Assembly: GCA_965217565.1 (NCBI GenBank)
Contig: CBDCIS010000008.1
Location: forward strand, 124,001-188,000
DNA length: 64,000 nucleotides
Reading direction: 5' to 3'
Source: CBDCIS01 sp965217565
GTDB lineage: Bacteria > Chloroflexota > Dehalococcoidia > Lucifugimonadales > CATOSD01
Below are positions 10,565-19,139 of the stretch, piece by piece (within the stretch, counting starts at the first letter, position 1; each line of letters begins with the position of its first letter). Made by a program: the position numbers and the translations under genes. The notes beneath the pieces were generated by a model. It worked only from the letters and a program-made list of their open reading frames with translations. It did not search any database and was not told the origin of the DNA.

Positions 10565-12673
10565 ATGTTCCACTACAGCCATGCAATCATGATTGGCTGC
10601 GCGGTCGTGGTCCTGATATTGGGCCTAGTCGCGGGCTGCTCGCAAGACGATTCCTCAGCGTCCGCTCCGCCGACCGCTGACTTGGACTCACCTACAATCA
10701 GCCAGGTAACCCCGTTCTCGAACGTCGCGCAGCAAGCCCTCGGGGACGGCTTCCAGATATGGAACGACCGCCCCGGCGTCGTGGTGTTCGATTTCGACCG
10801 AGACGGAGACCTCGACCTCTACGTAACCTCGCAGGCCGGACACCACAACTGGCTGTACCGTAACGAGGGAGACGGCGCCTTCGCCAACATCGCGAAAGAG
10901 GCTGGCGTCGCGGCCGCGCAGAGCAATAGCACCGGGGCCGTCGCCTGCGACATCAACAATGACGGCTACCAGGACCTCTACGTAGGCGCATGGGGGCTCA
11001 AGGGTGATGGGCTGGACTTTCGCTCCCCGACAAGGGGCGGGGCCAACATGGACCGCCTATTCCTAAACAACGGTGACTCGACCTTTATCGACGTCACTGA
11101 GTCGGCATTTGCGGATGCTACGAATGTGCGCTCTGCCGTGAGTGTCGCCTGCGCCGACGTGGACGGCGACGGTTGGCTCGACATCTACGTCGGAAACCTA
11201 ATGGACGACGACTTTCGCGCCTTCGACTCTCCAAGTCACCCCGGTCACTACAATGTGCTCTACCGAAACAACTCGGACCTCACATTCACCGAGTTGGCTA
11301 ACGAGGCGGATGTACGCGGCTCCCAGATTATCATGCGGGATGCTGAGGGCAGACCAATGCTGTTCGAGGACGCGGCGACCGGCGAACGCTACCAAGGATA
11401 CGACCCCAACGCCAGGGATAAACAGGGCAACCCCGTGGGCGAGCCAACCGGCCAGACCCACGCCGTCCTCTTCTTCGACCACGACAACGACGGTGACTCT
11501 GACCTCTGGCTAGCCAACGATGGAGATAGGATCCACGTCTATCGCAATGACTCCTCGGCTGGAGTGGTGAAGTTCACGTCCATTGACGAGACGTTCGAGG
11601 CAGACCAAGTGGGCAACTGGATGGGATTCGCACCGGGCGACTATGACGGCGACGGCGACCTGGATGTGTTCGTTACCAACATGGGCTACCATCCCCTCCT
11701 CAGAGCGCCGCCGTCTAGGGTTACCGGATCGTGCGAGTTCACCGGACAGTTCGCCTGGGGGACGTGTTCGCACGCTCTGCTCCGTAACGACGGGGCTCGC
11801 GACGCTCGGGGACTCGGCGAGGTCGGCCATTTTCGAGATGTGGTCTCCACCACCGACGTTGCTCCAAGCCCCCTGATGCCTCCCGAAGCGTTGGACGCCG
11901 CCAAGGTTCACGCTCGGCATCAGGCCCCGTCCGGCCTGTCTGCCTACGATTTTGGTTTTGGCGCCACTTTCTTCGACTACGACAACGACGGCGTCCAGGA
12001 CCTCTACTGGCTCGGCTCCACCGTGGCGCGTGGCGAGGCGCCCGGCGGGCAGGCGTACCCTGGAGCCGGCCGGATGCTGCGGGGTCTCGGCGGCGGTTCG
12101 TTCGAAGACATTACTGTTCGCGCACACCTGCTGGACATTTCTGGTGTGGTCTATGAAGACCTGTTCAGCACGGAGTTTCCGCTCGAAGCGAGGCGGATCA
12201 GCAAGAGGTTTCACGAAAACGGAAAGGGCTTGGCCCATGGCGATCTAAACGGGGACGGTTATGTGGACCTTATCGGCACCAACAGCAGCGGAAGCAAGTT
12301 CTTCGGCGATGATGTGGAACTTGCCCCCGGACCCGTCTTCCTCTGGATGAACGGCGGCGGCGGCAACCACTGGCTCACACTCCGCCTGAAAGGTCGCATG
12401 GGAATAGACGGCACGGGCAGCAACGCAGACGGCATCGGCGCGCGAGCGTACCTCGAGGTGAACGCTGGAGCAGCTTCAGGATCCGCTATCCAGGTCCAGG
12501 AGGTGCGGGCGGGTTCCAGCTACCTCTCCATGGATAGCATCGACCTGGAGTTTGGTCTGGGCAGCGCCACGATTGTGGATGAGATCACTCTGCTGTGGCC
12601 CAGCGGGGTCACGCAGGTGCTCCAGAACATCCCGGCCGACCAGGTGCTCACCATCACAGAACCGGACTCATAG
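10565..12673 (+). CDS. FG-GAP/UnbV (CRTAC1-type) lipoprotein
   Basis: About 702 aa from the ATG at 10565; an upstream GTG at 10538 would add nine residues but no better signal. The N-terminus is a lipoprotein signal ending LVAGC. Seven or more FG-GAP Ca2+ loops follow (DFDRDGDLD, DINNDGYQD, DVDGDGWLD, DHDNDGDSD, DYDGDGDLD, DYDNDGVQD, DLNGDGYVD), predicting a surface beta-propeller, and the last 110 residues form a UnbV/ASPIC domain with GNHWLTLRLKG and ITLLWPSGVTQ. It is a distant paralogue of the 4.1-6.4 kb protein but lacks TPRs and has no in-frame stop. It lies 37 bp after the permease and may be read with that operon. Function unknown. Confidence 0.85.
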   Translation: MFHYSHAIMIGCAVVVLILGLVAGCSQDDSSASAPPTADLDSPTISQVTPFSNVAQQALGDGFQIWNDRPGVVVFDFDRDGDLDLYVTSQAGHHNWLYRNEGDGAFANIAKEAGVAAAQSNSTGAVACDINNDGYQDLYVGAWGLKGDGLDFRSPTRGGANMDRLFLNNGDSTFIDVTESAFADATNVRSAVSVACADVDGDGWLDIYVGNLMDDDFRAFDSPSHPGHYNVLYRNNSDLTFTELANEADVRGSQIIMRDAEGRPMLFEDAATGERYQGYDPNARDKQGNPVGEPTGQTHAVLFFDHDNDGDSDLWLANDGDRIHVYRNDSSAGVVKFTSIDETFEADQVGNWMGFAPGDYDGDGDLDVFVTNMGYHPLLRAPPSRVTGSCEFTGQFAWGTCSHALLRNDGARDARGLGEVGHFRDVVSTTDVAPSPLMPPEALDAAKVHARHQAPSGLSAYDFGFGATFFDYDNDGVQDLYWLGSTVARGEAPGGQAYPGAGRMLRGLGGGSFEDITVRAHLLDISGVVYEDLFSTEFPLEARRISKRFHENGKGLAHGDLNGDGYVDLIGTNSSGSKFFGDDVELAPGPVFLWMNGGGGNHWLTLRLKGRMGIDGTGSNADGIGARAYLEVNAGAASGSAIQVQEVRAGSSYLSMDSIDLEFGLGSATIVDEITLLWPSGVTQVLQNIPADQVLTITEPDS

Positions 12674-12767
12674 GCCAGCGGGGCCAGAGTGGATTTCAAC
12701 AGCGGTTAACCCTGTTACCATATTGGCTGATCGATCGGAATCTTAGATAATTCAAGGAGGAATCATA

Positions 12768-13523
12768 ATGGGTCTTAACAGCAGCGTTTGTATGATTACA
12801 GGCGGAGGCAGTGGCATCGGCCGGGCGTCCGCGTTGATGATGGCCGGAGAGGGCGCCGTAGTGATCGCGATTGGGCGAACCGCATCGAAAGTTGAGAGTG
12901 TCAGAGACGAGATACTCTCTAATGGAGGGAGGGCAGAGGCCTACGGAGTGGACGTGGCAGACAAAGACCGAGTCTTCAGCATGGTCGGCGGGGTGCTCGA
13001 TAAGTACGGAAAAGTGGATGTGCTCGTCAACAGCGCGGGCCACAGCTCTCCACACAGAATGCTGCTGACGACAACCCCGGAAGACCTGCGGAGCGTTTAT
13101 GACAGCAATCTCGCCGGGTCGGTGTTTTGCACTCAGGCGGTGGTGCCCTCGATGGTCGCGGCCGGCCAGGGAACGATTATCAACGTCTCATCGATGGCTG
13201 GCGTCAATGCGAGTCCACTTGCGGGTATGAGTTACAGCGCCGCAAAGGCGGCGGTGAACAACTTCACAGCATTTCTGAATTCGGAGTACCGAAACAGCGG
13301 CATACGCTTCAGTGTCGTGATTCCAGGGGAGGTTGACACGCCAATTCTCGACCGGAGGCCGGTTGTCCCCTCTGCCGAAGCCCGAAGTAGGATGGTAACA
13401 GCCGAGGATACGGCGGAGGCGATCACGCTCATTGCGCGTCTGCCGCAACGCGCGGCGATTCCTGAGCTAATCATCCGCCCGACATGGCTGAGGGACACCA
13501 GCGCCGAAATTAACGTCGCCTGA
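12768..13523 (+). CDS. SDR family NAD(P)-dependent oxidoreductase
   Basis: 251-aa classical short-chain dehydrogenase/reductase of normal length. The cofactor motif TGGGSGIGRAS is at residues 10-20, NSAG at about 87-90, the catalytic Ser in INVSSMAG (about 141) and the YSAAK catalytic Tyr/Lys pair (about 155-159). A strong Shine-Dalgarno AAGGAGG lies 8 bp upstream of ATG 12768. It stands alone between an FG-GAP gene and a CocE-type hydrolase on the same strand. The substrate cannot be predicted. Confidence 0.93.
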   Translation: MGLNSSVCMITGGGSGIGRASALMMAGEGAVVIAIGRTASKVESVRDEILSNGGRAEAYGVDVADKDRVFSMVGGVLDKYGKVDVLVNSAGHSSPHRMLLTTTPEDLRSVYDSNLAGSVFCTQAVVPSMVAAGQGTIINVSSMAGVNASPLAGMSYSAAKAAVNNFTAFLNSEYRNSGIRFSVVIPGEVDTPILDRRPVVPSAEARSRMVTAEDTAEAITLIARLPQRAAIPELIIRPTWLRDTSAEINVA

Positions 13524-13574
13524 GAAACAAACTGCGGCAGCGGAGTAGGAAGCCTCAATGCGGAGGTTGGTAAG

Positions 13575-15278
13575 TTGCATAAGAACGACGACAACGAAAA
13601 CAGAGCGAATAGCGTGGCCGTCGAGACGGACGTCGAGGTGGCGATGCGGGATGGAACGGTGCTACGCGCCGATATATACCGCCCAGATGCCACAGGCAAA
13701 TACCCAGTGCTGTTGCAGCGCACTCCCTACGCCAAGAGCGGGGAGGCCCAGGTGGAGCAGGGACGCAGGCTCGCGGAGCGAGGATATGTCGTAGTCCAGC
13801 AGGACGTTCGCGGACGCTACCGCTCTGAAGGGGAATTCTTGCCCGGCTTCTACAGTGCCGACCACAAGGACTCCGAGGACGGCTACGACACTGTGGAGTG
13901 GGCCGCGGCGCTTCCCTGGTCAACAGGGAGGGTGGGCACCTTCGGCGGCTCCTACTGCGGCTGGACTCAGTGGGAGCTGGCGCACACGCGGCCTCCTCAC
14001 CTCGGTGCGATGATCCCAAGCGCGATCGCCGCCAACCTGCTGGACAGGGAGATGTCCGGCGTGCTCCGCCTTGGGCGAGTCCTCTGGTGGAGCATCAACA
14101 CCCTTGCGCCGGACGTTCGCCTGCGCCTCGGAGATTCCTCCGGCCCTACCACCGTCGAGGAGGCCGACAGCCTCTACCTGGAACGGGACCGCAGCAAGTG
14201 GCTCTGGTACCTTCCCCTCGCTGATGTGCCCGACGAGGTGCTCTCCGGCATGGGCAAGCACTGGAGGCGTTGGCTTGAAGACCACGCCTCCGACCACTTC
14301 GGGTTTCTCGATCGTCATCGTGAGGTGTCGGTGCCCGCGCTGACAACCACCGGCTGGTACGACCAGCAGGTCGGAGCCATTGAGAACTTCACCGGGATGA
14401 GGAAGAACGGTATGACCGAGGAGGCCAGAAACGGCCAGCGGCTCATCGTCGGCCCCTGGTCGCACACGACCGACTTCTCATCGAGCCAAGTGGGCGCTCT
14501 GGACTTCGGCCCTGAGGCGGTGCGCGACTTCTTCCAGATCGCCGACGACTGGTTCGGACACTGGCTCAAGGGAGAGCGCACCCGAGCGGATGCGTGGCCC
14601 CCCGTCCAGATCTTTGTGATGGGCGCCAACCGCTGGCGCGGAGAAAACGAGTGGCCGCTTGCCAGGACCGAGTACACGGACTACTACATGCATAGCGGCG
14701 GGCTGCTGAGCCGGCAGCCGCCCTCAGACGAACCGGCGGACTCATACGACTACGACCCAAGCGATCCGGTGATGACCCTCTACAGCCCGCCCGGTCAGCA
14801 GGAGCCCCAAGACCAGCGGGCGCTGTATGACAGGCGGGACGTCCTGACCTACCAGACGGCTCCGCTGGATGACCCGATCGAGGTGACGGGCCCTGTAACG
14901 GTCCATCTCTGGGCTTCGTCGTCGGCGAGGGATACCGACTTCGTGGTAAAGCTGATGGACGTCTGGCCGGACGGCTTCGTACAGGAGCTGTGCTACGGCG
15001 TCGTGCGGGCGCGCTACCGCGACTCGTTCGCCAGTCCATCGCTGATCGAGCCGGGCAAGGCATATGAGTACACAATCCAGGTCAATCCGACCAGCAACCT
15101 GTTCAGGCGGGGGCACCGCATCCGCCTGGACGTATCGAGCAGCGACTTCCCCAACTTCGATCGCAACCACAACACCGGAGGCGACGACTACTTCGAATCG
15201 ACACTCCTGACCGCACGCCAGACGGTCCACCATGACGCTCAGCGTCCCTCCCATGTCGCGCTGCCAGTGATACGGTAG
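13575..15278 (+). CDS. CocE/NonD family X-Pro dipeptidyl-peptidase-like hydrolase
   Basis: 567-aa alpha/beta hydrolase of the CocE/NonD family. The oxyanion/nucleophile region reads GRVGTFGGSYCGWTQ with Ser in GGSYCG (about residue 120); the acid region is TTGWYDQQVGA and the catalytic His lies in GPWSHTTDF. The C-terminal jelly-roll (PepX_C) starts around VLTYQTAPLDDPIEVTGPV. Members cleave acyl esters or amides; the substrate is unknown. The TTG at 13575 follows CGGAGG by about 9 bp and is the best start visible. Proximity to the peptide importer suggests use of imported peptides or esters, which is inference only. Confidence 0.88.
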   Translation: MHKNDDNENRANSVAVETDVEVAMRDGTVLRADIYRPDATGKYPVLLQRTPYAKSGEAQVEQGRRLAERGYVVVQQDVRGRYRSEGEFLPGFYSADHKDSEDGYDTVEWAAALPWSTGRVGTFGGSYCGWTQWELAHTRPPHLGAMIPSAIAANLLDREMSGVLRLGRVLWWSINTLAPDVRLRLGDSSGPTTVEEADSLYLERDRSKWLWYLPLADVPDEVLSGMGKHWRRWLEDHASDHFGFLDRHREVSVPALTTTGWYDQQVGAIENFTGMRKNGMTEEARNGQRLIVGPWSHTTDFSSSQVGALDFGPEAVRDFFQIADDWFGHWLKGERTRADAWPPVQIFVMGANRWRGENEWPLARTEYTDYYMHSGGLLSRQPPSDEPADSYDYDPSDPVMTLYSPPGQQEPQDQRALYDRRDVLTYQTAPLDDPIEVTGPVTVHLWASSSARDTDFVVKLMDVWPDGFVQELCYGVVRARYRDSFASPSLIEPGKAYEYTIQVNPTSNLFRRGHRIRLDVSSSDFPNFDRNHNTGGDDYFESTLLTARQTVHHDAQRPSHVALPVIR

Positions 15279-15321
15279 GGTGTTGGGAACGCCATCACCT
15301 CGGCCCTTTCCCACAAGGAAA

Positions 15322-15557
15322 GCTGACAAGGGTAGGTAAATGTTGTTTCGTAGCTACAGACCATAGCTGAAACATCGCAATTGCGGCCAACGTATGTCAT
15401 TCCGAGTGAGCGTAGCAAACCGAGGAATCCCAAGTTCTTGTAGTGCAGATGGCTCTGGATTGCCGAGCGGCTAGCCACTTCGTGGGTTCCTCGGCTACGC
15501 TCGGAATGACATGGGCTAAGCGTACTTGCAATTCGCATTTTACCTACCCCTGTCAGC
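15322..15557. repeat. Nested palindromic MITE-like intergenic repeat
   Basis: An inner palindrome (15394-15512) begins ATGTCATTCCGAG and ends CTCGGAATGACAT. It is enclosed by outer inverted arms of about 19 bp at 15322-15340 and 15539-15557 that differ by one base (GCTGACA..GGTAGGTAAA). No transposase is encoded. It looks like a non-autonomous insertion or a large REP-type element after the hydrolase gene; a role as terminator is possible. Confidence 0.6.
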
Positions 15558-15689
15558 CCAAGGAGAGGGGAAAACCCTTCTCCGCCGCAGAGTCGCAGAT
15601 GCGCAGTATCGTTAAATGGTCAAAGGCTTCGCCATAGAGGATTAGATATATGCACACACATTGAGCCTGGAAGTGTGTCTGAGTATAGT

Positions 15690-15858
15690 CTAGCCAGCCT
15701 TTGCGGGTGGACCTAAAACCTCATGGAGCCGAGCTTCGACCCGACGGTGTTCACCACCAACAGCAGCCGTCTTCTTCAACACGGCGTCGGACGGACGCTG
15801 TTTGACGATGTGGCCTATGAGGCGGACCGGCGTGTGCTGATGTAGGACGAACACTTAG
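15690..15858 (+). pseudogene. IS5/IS1182-type transposase remnant, 5' part
   Basis: From ATG 15723 the translation MEPSFDPTVFTTNSSRLLQH...GRTLFDDVAYEADR followed by a stop and DEHL matches the mid-N-terminal part of IS5-like DDE transposases (typically EPxFDxTxFTxNRxRLL... then LLSDEHFSVDGTLI). The frame already carried a stop (TAG at 15843-15845). It is cut at CACTTAG (15852-15858) by the MITE insertion and resumes at 19043. Confidence 0.6.
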
Positions 15859-15985
15859 AAACTATCTCAAAAGCGCCGTCTTTCCCGCGAAAGCGGGAAC
15901 CCATCGCAATGGCTCGCCGCTCGGCAATCCACGTGTGTTGGGATACGAAACTTTGGGGAATTATATACTTGTGTACCAAAAACGC

Positions 15986-16014
15986 TTGACTCTTTCGCCG
16001 TCATATGGTACACT
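15986..16014 (+). promoter_or_regulatory. Promoter inside left end of IS1595 element
   Basis: TTGACT (15986-15991) and TACACT (16009-16014) with a 17-bp spacer form a good sigma70-type promoter just inside the left inverted repeat. It would drive the transposase (ATG 16048, TAAGGA upstream) and probably the passenger genes. Confidence 0.7.
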
Positions 16015-16047
16015 GAATCCATAAATCAAGTAAGGATTCAGTGTATT

Positions 16048-17022
16048 ATGACTACTTCCAAGAAGGCTCCTGGCAAAGCATACCGCAAGGGTATCAGTCT
16101 CATTGATGCCGTGCAACAGTTTGGCGATGACGAAAAGGCCGAGGTATGGTTCGTTGCCCGACGCTGGCCCAACGGCATCCAATGCGTCAACTGTGATAGC
16201 GACGCCATCTCCCCTCGTAAGTCTCGCCGTCAGACTCGCCAGTATCATTGCAAGACCTGTAATGGCAATTTCACGGTCAAGACTGGGACTATCATGCACG
16301 ATTCCAAGTTGCCTCTCAGCAAGTGGGCGTTGGCTTTCTATCTCTACTCAACTAACCTCAAAGGTGTTAGTTCCATGAAACTACACCGCGACTTGGGCAT
16401 CACTCAAAAGGCCGCTTGGTATCTCGCTCACCGCATTCGGGAAACGTGGAATTCGGAGACGGAGCGGATGGCGGGGCCGGTAGAGGCCGATGAGACTTAT
16501 ATCGGCGGGAAGGAAGGGAACAAGCACTCTGACAAGAAGCTACGGGCAGGGCGCGGGCCAGTCGGCAAGACGGCGGTGGCAGGCTTGAAGGACAGGCCCA
16601 CCAACCAGGTTAAGGCCAAAGTGGTTGAGCAGACCGATGCCTCTACCCTACAGGGCTTTGTCCATATGGAGACGGAGTTCGGGGCGCAGGTCTATACCGA
16701 TGAGGCCAGGGCCTATGTCGGCCTGAACCGGCCCCACGAAGCCGTTAAGCACAGTGTCTCCGAGTATGTTCGGGGCCAAGCGCATACCAATGGCATGGAA
16801 TCGTTTTGGTCAATGCTCAAGCGGGGTCACGATGGCGTCTATCATCACTTCAGCGCGAAGCACCTAGACCGCTACGTTGACGAGTTTGAGGGCCGGCACA
16901 ACAACCGGCCATTAGACACCACCGACCAAATGGCTATAATGGCGCAAGGGGCAGTAGGCAAGCATCTACCCTACGCCGAGTTGATAGGGCCGAAGGAAAC
17001 CAGATTGAAGGGCGGACTTTAG
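16048..17022 (+). CDS. IS1595-family (ISXO2-like) transposase
   Basis: 324-aa DDE-type transposase. The N-terminal zinc ribbon has CVNC (about residues 48-51) and CKTC (72-75). The catalytic core includes GPVEADETYIGGKEGNK (first D), VYTDEARAY (second D) and the TNGMESFWSMLKRGHDGVYHHFSAKHLDRYVDEF block with the acidic third residue, which are hallmark IS1595 motifs. The frame is full length and intact. It cuts and joins the 26-bp ends that flank it and its passenger genes. Confidence 0.93.
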   Translation: MTTSKKAPGKAYRKGISLIDAVQQFGDDEKAEVWFVARRWPNGIQCVNCDSDAISPRKSRRQTRQYHCKTCNGNFTVKTGTIMHDSKLPLSKWALAFYLYSTNLKGVSSMKLHRDLGITQKAAWYLAHRIRETWNSETERMAGPVEADETYIGGKEGNKHSDKKLRAGRGPVGKTAVAGLKDRPTNQVKAKVVEQTDASTLQGFVHMETEFGAQVYTDEARAYVGLNRPHEAVKHSVSEYVRGQAHTNGMESFWSMLKRGHDGVYHHFSAKHLDRYVDEFEGRHNNRPLDTTDQMAIMAQGAVGKHLPYAELIGPKETRLKGGL

Positions 17023-17034
17023 GGAGGTATCGCG

Positions 17035-17973
17035 ATGGTTCTAATTGAGATGGACAAGCCTATGCCAATTGTGGATTCCTTCCTGTTAAGGTTGCGGAGT
17101 CAAGGCAAACTAGACTATAAACGCTACTTGGGGGCACCATTACGCTACGCAGGGGGAAAGAGTCTCGGAGTCGGCTATGTAGTCGAGAGGTTACCGAGGA
17201 ACATTCAGAGGGTGGTGTGTCCGTTTATCGGTGGCGGCTCTGTGGAGGTTGCCTGCGCCAAAGAGATGGGGCTGGATGTAGTCGGATATGACGTTTTTGA
17301 CATTCTGGTGAACTACTGGCAGATACAACTCTCAAACCCTGAGCGGTTGTACACCTTACTACAAGACTTTGAGCCGAACCGAGACACATTTTGGGCGGTC
17401 AAGGCCCGTCTGCAAGACCATTGGGAAGGGAATAACCCCCTCAACTTGGACGCCCTGGCTGCGCATTACTACTTCAACTCCCAAACCTCTTACGGGCCTC
17501 ATTTCCTAGGTTGGCCTTCCAACGTTTATCTTCAGGAAGGACGCTACAAAGCCCTGCTTTCACGGGTTCGCACTTTTACTGCACCAAGTCTGTCAGTGCA
17601 ATGCGCCAGCTTTCAGGATTCCATACCCCAGCACCCGGACGATTTTCTTTACTGCGATCCGCCCTACTACCTGGAAGACGGCAAGACCTTTGTTGGGATG
17701 TACCCCCACCGCAACTTCCCGATCCACCACAAGGGATTCCAGCATGAAGCCCTCCGGGACTTGCTCTTGTCCCACGACGCCGGCTTTATTCTCTCTTATA
17801 ACGATTGTGAGACGGTTCGGGAATGGTACGCCGATTGTCAGATGTTCTCTCCGGCTTGGCAGTACACCTTTGGGCAGGGCGATACCCGTATAGGGAACAA
17901 TCGCTTGCGCGACAATGGAGGCTCTCACGTCAAGAAGTCCCACGAATTGTTGATTTGGAGGGATCCGCGATGA
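17035..17973 (+). CDS. D12-class (Dam-like) adenine-N6 DNA methyltransferase
   Basis: 312 aa. The order of motifs is that of alpha-group N6-adenine methyltransferases: an APLRYAGGKSLGV start (motif X), PFIGGGSVEVACA (motif I, AdoMet binding) and YCDPPYY (motif IV catalytic DPPY, about residue 205), then SYND (about 250). It modifies adenine in a short target that cannot be read from sequence. AGGGAGG precedes ATG 17035 and overlaps the transposase stop region; its own stop overlaps the next ATG (ATGA). The context suggests protection against the adjacent putative endonuclease. Confidence 0.88.
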   Translation: MVLIEMDKPMPIVDSFLLRLRSQGKLDYKRYLGAPLRYAGGKSLGVGYVVERLPRNIQRVVCPFIGGGSVEVACAKEMGLDVVGYDVFDILVNYWQIQLSNPERLYTLLQDFEPNRDTFWAVKARLQDHWEGNNPLNLDALAAHYYFNSQTSYGPHFLGWPSNVYLQEGRYKALLSRVRTFTAPSLSVQCASFQDSIPQHPDDFLYCDPPYYLEDGKTFVGMYPHRNFPIHHKGFQHEALRDLLLSHDAGFILSYNDCETVREWYADCQMFSPAWQYTFGQGDTRIGNNRLRDNGGSHVKKSHELLIWRDPR

Positions 17974-18743
17974 CCACCGGCCAGCGTGGTTTTCAAAGCG
18001 CAGACGAAGCCCGTAAAATCAGGGCGCTGGGCCACGCTAATGCGTTGGCTTTTGCCAAGTCCATAGGAATACCAGAGGACTATCAGAATGACCTGCGAGC
18101 CAAGAAGGACGTAATAGACCCGTCCGGTGATGCTCATTCGGTCAAGTCAGGAAACAAGAAGTGGCAGGTTTTCCTCTACGGTCGGAGTCGGTTTGAAACA
18201 GACGATGGTTTTCAAGCCCTTAACGGCGTGGGGGAGTTACTCATTCACTGCATAGACACGCTTCCGCCGACTTTTGATGGCTATCAGGAGAACAAAGACA
18301 TAGCACGGGAAAGGTTACGCACACCAATGCGGGAATTGAGGGATCGTTTCCAGCGAAAGGCCCTGTTACGGGCGTTCCTGATGAAGTCCTTTTTCAACGG
18401 AGGCGAGGTCAATTATCTGACTGCACTCCACGAATACCAGTATCATGTTTTCCTGAACACGGAAATCGTTTATCTGATGGGCGAGAGCTTCGAAGTCGTC
18501 AATTCGGTGGCCCGTAATGCGAAATCACCGCCGGAACAAAAGGTACTTTTCAAGGTGGACGGAATCAACGTAGGCGAACTGGAAATGCGAACTGACCGGA
18601 AGAATTACCAGAAGGTTCGGTTTAATATGATTGTGCCACGGATTATGGCCCTGCTGCTAACGATTCAGCCAACCCAGGACTTTAGCCCCAAAGTGGTTGT
18701 ACATGGGCAGGCCAGGAAAAGGTTTGGCCGTTGGTCGCGCTAA
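17970..18743 (+). CDS. Putative type II restriction endonuclease partner
   Basis: 257 aa from ATG 17970, which overlaps the methyltransferase stop by 4 bp. No family is certain. The segment DPSGDAHSVKSGNKKWQVFLYGRSRF resembles the (D/E)-x-x-x-K...SxKSGxKKWQ strand of PD-(D/E)XK type II endonucleases, with D and K as possible metal/catalytic residues. A second conserved-looking part, KVDGINVGELEMRTD, lies near the C-terminus. No transmembrane or signal sequence is present. Linkage and coupling to a D12 methyltransferase are the main reason for the call; an accessory specificity protein is the alternative. Confidence 0.5.
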   Translation: MTTGQRGFQSADEARKIRALGHANALAFAKSIGIPEDYQNDLRAKKDVIDPSGDAHSVKSGNKKWQVFLYGRSRFETDDGFQALNGVGELLIHCIDTLPPTFDGYQENKDIARERLRTPMRELRDRFQRKALLRAFLMKSFFNGGEVNYLTALHEYQYHVFLNTEIVYLMGESFEVVNSVARNAKSPPEQKVLFKVDGINVGELEMRTDRKNYQKVRFNMIVPRIMALLLTIQPTQDFSPKVVVHGQARKRFGRWSR

Positions 18744-18755
18744 CAGGAGTAAACG

Positions 18756-18980
18756 ATGCCACGAAAGAAGCCAGAGAGAGGCCGCCCAGCCCGGCCCTTG
18801 CCACCTAGGATAGACGCCACGCCGGAGCGAATAGCCGAGGTAGTCTTGGGGGCCAAGCCAAAGACGGGATTCTTTGACTCGCCGACCAAGACGGAATATC
18901 GCTGCGAGGATTGCAAGCGGGTTGTTCGCTACCCTGAAACCCTGCACGAGGACGGCCTTTGCTCCGGCTGTACCAGCTAG
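18756..18980 (+). CDS. Small zinc-ribbon passenger protein
   Basis: 74 aa. A basic, Pro-rich start (PRKKPERGRPARPLPPR) and a short helix (ATPERIAEVVLGAK) are followed by CEDC...CSGC, a four-cysteine zinc ribbon. It starts 12 bp after the putative endonuclease and stops just inside the right terminal repeat. It could be a small DNA-binding regulator of the restriction-modification genes or of transposition; this is inference from place and motif. Confidence 0.65.
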   Translation: MPRKKPERGRPARPLPPRIDATPERIAEVVLGAKPKTGFFDSPTKTEYRCEDCKRVVRYPETLHEDGLCSGCTS

Positions 18981-19042
18981 GATTTTGGTACACAAGTATA
19001 TAATTCCCAAACTTTGGTACTCCAGAGTAGTTTTGAGATAGT

Positions 19043-19080
19043 CACTTAGCGTGGAAGGCACGCTGATAGGGGCGGCGGCC
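19043..19080 (+). pseudogene. IS5/IS1182-type transposase remnant, continuation after insertion
   Basis: After the duplicated CACTTAG the frame reads SVEGTLIGAAA, which continues DEHL from 15846-15858 to give the expected DEH(F/L)SVDGTLIEAAA segment of these transposases. Homology fades within 40 bp. Confidence 0.5.
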
Positions 19081-19139
19081 GTGGCCTTCGTTAGCTACTA
19101 CAACTACATTCATACTCATCTCCGAAAACCAGGAAGATC

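Larger units (their letters stand above)
15956..19008 (+). mobile_element. IS1595-family transposon carrying methyltransferase and putative restriction enzyme
   Basis: A 3053-bp element bounded by perfect 26-bp terminal inverted repeats (15956-15981 and 18983-19008, outer end GGGAATTATATAC). It is flanked by an exact 8-bp duplication AAACTTTG (15948-15955 and 19009-19016), the duplication length known for IS1595. It holds four same-strand genes: transposase, D12-class adenine methyltransferase, a putative endonuclease and a small zinc-ribbon protein. Spacings of 12 bp, a 4-bp overlap and 12 bp indicate one operon. All four frames are intact, so the element looks recent and perhaps active. Confidence 0.9.
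15859..19042. mobile_element. Short MITE (about 125 bp) that received the IS1595 element
   Basis: The 12-bp inverted termini ACTATCTCAAAA (15861-15872) and TTTTGAGATAGT (19031-19042) flank the block. A 7-bp repeat CACTTAG occurs on both sides (15852-15858 and 19043-19049), as a target-site duplication would. Removing the inner IS1595 element and one copy of its own duplication leaves only about 125 bp, with an internal hairpin (TTCCCGCGAAAGCGGGAA) and no gene, hence a MITE. Confidence 0.7.

Noticed and set aside
19060..19139. YYNYIHTHLRKPG reading as an integrase C-terminus
   Set aside because: Only about a dozen residues resemble YxNxxRPH-type ends. That is too short to call and it conflicts with the IS5-like fragment just before it.
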